Source: Lysobacteraceae bacterium SCN 69-320 (lineage in GTDB: Bacteria; Pseudomonadota; Gammaproteobacteria; Xanthomonadales; Rhodanobacteraceae). From it: a stretch of 64,000 nucleotides of DNA. Where the stretch lies: positions 620,001 through 684,000 of the forward strand of contig MEFP01000030.1 of assembly GCA_001725155.1 (NCBI GenBank), given 5' to 3'. The translations under genes were made by a program, and so were the position numbers. Shown piece by piece: positions 62,101-64,000 of this stretch. Positions within the stretch are counted from its first letter, which is position 1, and every line of letters starts with the position of its first letter. The notes beneath the pieces are model-generated. The model saw nothing but the letters and a program-made list of their open reading frames with translations. It did no database searches and was not told the DNA's origin.

Positions 62101-64000
62101 GGCCACCACCAGCACCCGGCCCGAGGGCAGCAAGGTCGCGGCGTGTACATAGCGCTTCGCGACCAGCGTGCCGGCAGCACTCCAGGCGTTCGTGGCCGGA
62201 TCGTACCGTTCGGCGGTCGCCACGGTACCGCTGCTGCCATATCCGCCCGCCACCAGCACTTGTCCGGATGGCAGCAAGGTCGCGGTGTGCCAGCGCCGTG
62301 CCGCAGCCAGAATGCCGGCCGCGCCCCAGGTGTTCGTTGCAGGATCGTACAACTCGGCGCTGGCGAGATAGCCGCTGTTGCTGTCGCCGCCCGTCACCAA
62401 CACCTTGCCCGAGGCGAGCAGCGTTGCCGTGTGGTTGAGGCGCGCCGCCGCCATGGGAGCAGCCGGGCTCCACGTGCTCGTCACCGGGTCGTAGAGCTCG
62501 GCACTGGCGAGATAACCGCTGTCGCCATATCCACCCGCCACCAGCACCTTGCCCGAGGGCAGCAGCGTCGCCGTGTGGCCATTGCGCCGCACAGTCAGGG
62601 TGCCGGCGGCACTCCAGGCGTTCGTCGTCGGGTCGTACAGCTCGACGCCGGGAACATTGCCGCTGCTGCTGTTGGAGCCACCGGCCACCAACACCTTGCC
62701 CGAGAGCAGCAGCGTCGCCGTGTGGCCATAGCGCGCCACGGCCAGAGAGCCGGCCGTACTCCATGTGCTCGTCGCCGGATCGTACCGTTCGGCACTGGCG
62801 ACAGAACCGCTGCCGTCTCCACCGCCCGCCGCCAGCACCTGGCCCGAGAACAACGGCGTCGCCGTGTGAACAGCACGCGCCGCGGCCAGGGCGCCCGCCG
62901 CACCCCAGCTACCCGCCGCCGGGTCGTACCGTTCGGCGCTGGCGAGGATGCCGCCGTCGGTTCCGCCCACCGCCAGCACCTGGCCCGAGGGCAGCAAGGT
63001 GGCGGTGTGGTTGTAGCGCGCGCCCAGGGAACCGGTCGAAGCCCAGCCATTCGTCGCCGGGTCGTAGACCTCGGCACTGCCGAGGATGGCTTCCATGCCG
63101 CCGCCGCCGGCCACCAGCACCTTGCCGGAAGGCAGCAAGGTCGCCGAATGGCTGTACCGCGGCTGGGCGAGAGAGCCGGCCGCGGTCCACGCGTTCGTCG
63201 CCGGGTCGTACAGCTCGGCGCCGGCGGCGCTGAACGTGGGGCTGACCTGGCCGCCCGCCATCAGCACCTTGCCCGAGGGCAGCAAGGTCGCCGTATGGCT
63301 GTAGCGCGATGTGATCGGCCAGCCGGCCGCGCTCCAGGTGTTCGCCGCCGGGTCGTACAGCTCGGCGCTCATGAGAGCGCCGGTGACGTCGCGGCCTGTC
63401 GCCACCAGCACCTTGCCCGTGGGCAGCAGGGTCGCCGTGTGCAGATAGCGCGCCGTGACCAGAGGAGCAGCCGCGCTCCAAGTATTCGTCGCCGGATCGT
63501 ACAGCTCGGCGCTGGCGAGGACGGGGCCACGGGACCCGCCGACCACCAGCACCTGGCCCGAGGGCAACAGGGTCGCCGTGTGGCCGTATCGCGCTGCGGA
63601 CAGATTGCCGGCCGGCGTCCATGCATCCGTCGCCGGGTCGTACAGTTCGGCGCTGGCAAAGAAGCTGTTGCCGTTGCGCCCGCCCGTCACCAGCACTTTT
63701 CCCGAGCGCAACAGTGTCGCCGTGTGATACGCGCGCGCCGTGGACAGGCTGCCGGCGGCGCTCCACGCGTTCGTCGCCGGATCGTACAGCTCGGCGCTCG
63801 CGAGGCTGGCGCTGGCGCTCCCGCCCGCGACCAGCACCTTGCCCGAGGACAGCAAGGTGGCCGTATGGCCATAACGCGCCGTGTTCAGACCGCCCGCCGG
63901 CGCCCAGGTATTCGTGACGGCCACCGCCGGCGCCGCAATCAGCGCGAGCACCAGCAGCACGAAAGTGATGACATGGGCGCGTGCGCGCTTGGCCGGCGCG
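59200..64000 (-). CDS. Large secreted Kelch-repeat and immunoglobulin-like protein (5' end beyond window)
   Basis: About 1600 aa visible. The frame continues to the window edge, and the KRARAH stretch before the hydrophobic VLLVLALIAAPAVAV suggests the real start lies past 64000, though a GTG at 63960 exists. Residues up to about 690 hold 14 near-identical repeats of about 48 residues of the form RYGHTATLLPSGKVLVAGG then ASAELYDPATNTW, which fits two seven-bladed Kelch-type propellers. Then come fibronectin-III-, YDG/MBG- and cadherin-like beta domains and an NLLVLFRDGFAASGS segment. It should be extracellular and binding rather than enzymatic. Confidence 0.85.
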   Translation of the reverse strand, partial: APAKRARAHVITFVLLVLALIAAPAVAVTNTWAPAGGLNTARYGHTATLLSSGKVLVAGGSASASLASAELYDPATNAWSAAGSLSTARAYHTATLLRSGKVLVTGGRNGNSFFASAELYDPATDAWTPAGNLSAARYGHTATLLPSGQVLVVGGSRGPVLASAELYDPATNTWSAAAPLVTARYLHTATLLPTGKVLVATGRDVTGALMSAELYDPAANTWSAAGWPITSRYSHTATLLPSGKVLMAGGQVSPTFSAAGAELYDPATNAWTAAGSLAQPRYSHSATLLPSGKVLVAGGGGMEAILGSAEVYDPATNGWASTGSLGARYNHTATLLPSGQVLAVGGTDGGILASAERYDPAAGSWGAAGALAAARAVHTATPLFSGQVLAAGGGDGSGSVASAERYDPATSTWSTAGSLAVARYGHTATLLLSGKVLVAGGSNSSSGNVPGVELYDPTTNAWSAAGTLTVRRNGHTATLLPSGKVLVAGGYGDSGYLASAELYDPVTSTWSPAAPMAAARLNHTATLLASGKVLVTGGDSNSGYLASAELYDPATNTWGAAGILAAARRWHTATLLPSGQVLVAGGYGSSGTVATAERYDPATNAWSAAGTLVAKRYVHAATLLPSGRVLVVAGNGSSGTLASAESYDPATNAWSAAGNLAETRYQPTATLLSSGQLLVTGGATSTGIFRASTELYDPGLAPVAALQPDLSAVNAFLSQTSPLAATSSGSATLAHAVTATGFMPLREGSSGAFQQSASNAPVFQVQRIDNDLMRFVPNDGSVAMTDTAFTGSANALAGFPAGPVLVRVWVNGVPSAARHSTLATTPGRPAAPSAAGGVEQATVDFAAVTESGGAPVASYTATASPGGMTASCTAPCTSIVVSPLAAGNYTFTVHATNLAGNGPESPASNAAGVTERMTPVLNWTAPGAIVYGTPLGAAQLNATATVGGDPVPGILVYAPPAGSLLPAGKAQTLSVTFTPTDTVHYASATTTVPIAVTRAPLTVTGMSALNKPYDGTAAATLSGGMLVGVLAADAGSVSLNWAGAFAQANVGAGIAVTANASIGGSAASNYALTQPTGLGADITPVTLTYTATPATMSYGTTPGGFTGTVSGFIPGESQATATTGTASFTTTATASSTVGQYPISGGGLVANHGNYVFAQAAVNLTALTIERAAQAALSLVATPDVLIPGMHSQLAASGGSGSGAVGYAVVSGPCGLNGSVAAAAGVGTCLMRATKAGDMNHDAASATATIAVQPAAPLSAQAQSAGVILNTARTIQLAGSDGNIGGPYALTYAIDVAPAHGTIDALNASTGTLTYTPAADYIGPDDFTFTVASANGVSPAATVTIAVAAPPLALLIGDGRDHARYGQVVDYVATLTNAGSAAAAIPVTFTLSGGFDRDSLRIDCFVPGGDALCSQDANDPLKFAVTLQPGRALTWLASARVRPDATEGDVTFASVSAAGNLADTNLLVLFRDGFAASGSNGAAAVRVVDGAQARAILDGDGVVQVAVPASAGTATTPLLILRAAAREVRIDSRRVAGVVLVRLFERGAGGGERVSAWSAVQPGVTLTLGSVAVAGAPAGASAPLRAVVLDGAESAIALP
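61900..63950 (-). repeat. Tandem array of 14 Kelch-type coding repeats
   Basis: Repeat units of about 141-150 bp encode blades with the consensus RxxHTATLLPSGKVLVAGG and SAELYDPATNxWSAAG. The number is a count from the protein, and the DNA copies are diverged at third positions. The array is inside the Kelch protein gene and should not be read as a CRISPR or satellite. Confidence 0.85.

Noticed and set aside
61900-63950. Regular repeats resembling CRISPR or satellite DNA
   Set aside because: The units are about 141-150 bp, diverged at third codon positions and encode Kelch-type blades in one reading frame.

Overview
The window is about 68-70% GC, densely coded and free of rRNA, tRNA, CRISPR or transposase genes. 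Several features point to the gammaproteobacterial order Lysobacterales (Xanthomonadales), most likely a Rhodanobacteraceae-type organism (Dokdonella/Tahibacter/Rhodanobacter-like): the NHLP-type peptide-modification trio, a bioB-bioF-DUF7079-bioH-bioC order, large secreted proteins with a C-terminal FRDGFE motif, and dispersed intergenic repeats built on GAGC...GCGAACCGCAACGTCG. Placement rests on gene content and family resemblance only.

Layout. (1) 0.2-4.8 kb: a hemerythrin-like protein, then an overlapping operon with a small membrane protein broken by one missing base, a TetR regulator and a DevC/DevA/DevB-type ABC exporter. (2) 4.9-9.3 kb: the most interesting locus, a RiPP-type cassette of a SagB-like dehydrogenase, an 84-aa precursor peptide and a cyclase-TPR membrane protein. 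A GGDEF protein with a cyclic-nucleotide-binding domain lies directly beyond it (to 10.6 kb). (3) 10.7-17.2 kb: yadGH-type ABC transporter, ferredoxin-NADP reductase, the tightly coupled NTF2-like/tag/cytochrome b561 operon, a DMT exporter and a threonine/serine dehydratase. (4) 17.2-30.2 kb: pepN, a Tyr/Gly-rich lipoprotein, mnmG, ompW behind a perfect FNR/Anr box, tex with a striking rare-codon cluster, and a MoxR/VWA pair split by an antisense lipoprotein gene. (5) 30.2-37.5 kb: the biotin operon, comF, and a ubiA carrying a disordered N-terminal extension of about 430 residues. (6) 37.7-53.6 kb: divergent periplasmic phosphatases (cpdB-like, phoA-like), small envelope hydrolases, a YfbK-like VWA lipoprotein, an outer-membrane barrel, ygiD, a FemAB/GNAT protein, a ferritin-like diiron protein, a CPBP protease and a PadR/membrane pair. 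(7) 53.8-64 kb: two giant secreted proteins, an S8 subtilase and a 14-repeat Kelch-type protein that runs off the window edge.

How the genes may work together. The peptide cassette has a precursor, an FMN oxidase-like maturation enzyme and a membrane cyclase/TPR protein, but no cyclodehydratase, protease or dedicated exporter is visible. The DevBCA-like exporter next door is the only transporter that could plausibly serve it, and that is inference. The adjacent cNMP-binding GGDEF protein could read a cyclic nucleotide made by the cyclase, though the cyclase active site looks degenerate. Biotin genes form one transcript with stop/start overlaps. OmpW is predicted to respond to oxygen limitation.

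Non-coding features include several intrinsic terminators, an approximately 230-nt candidate structured RNA upstream of mnmG, a PadR-type palindrome over a start codon, and at least five copies of a dispersed intergenic repeat.
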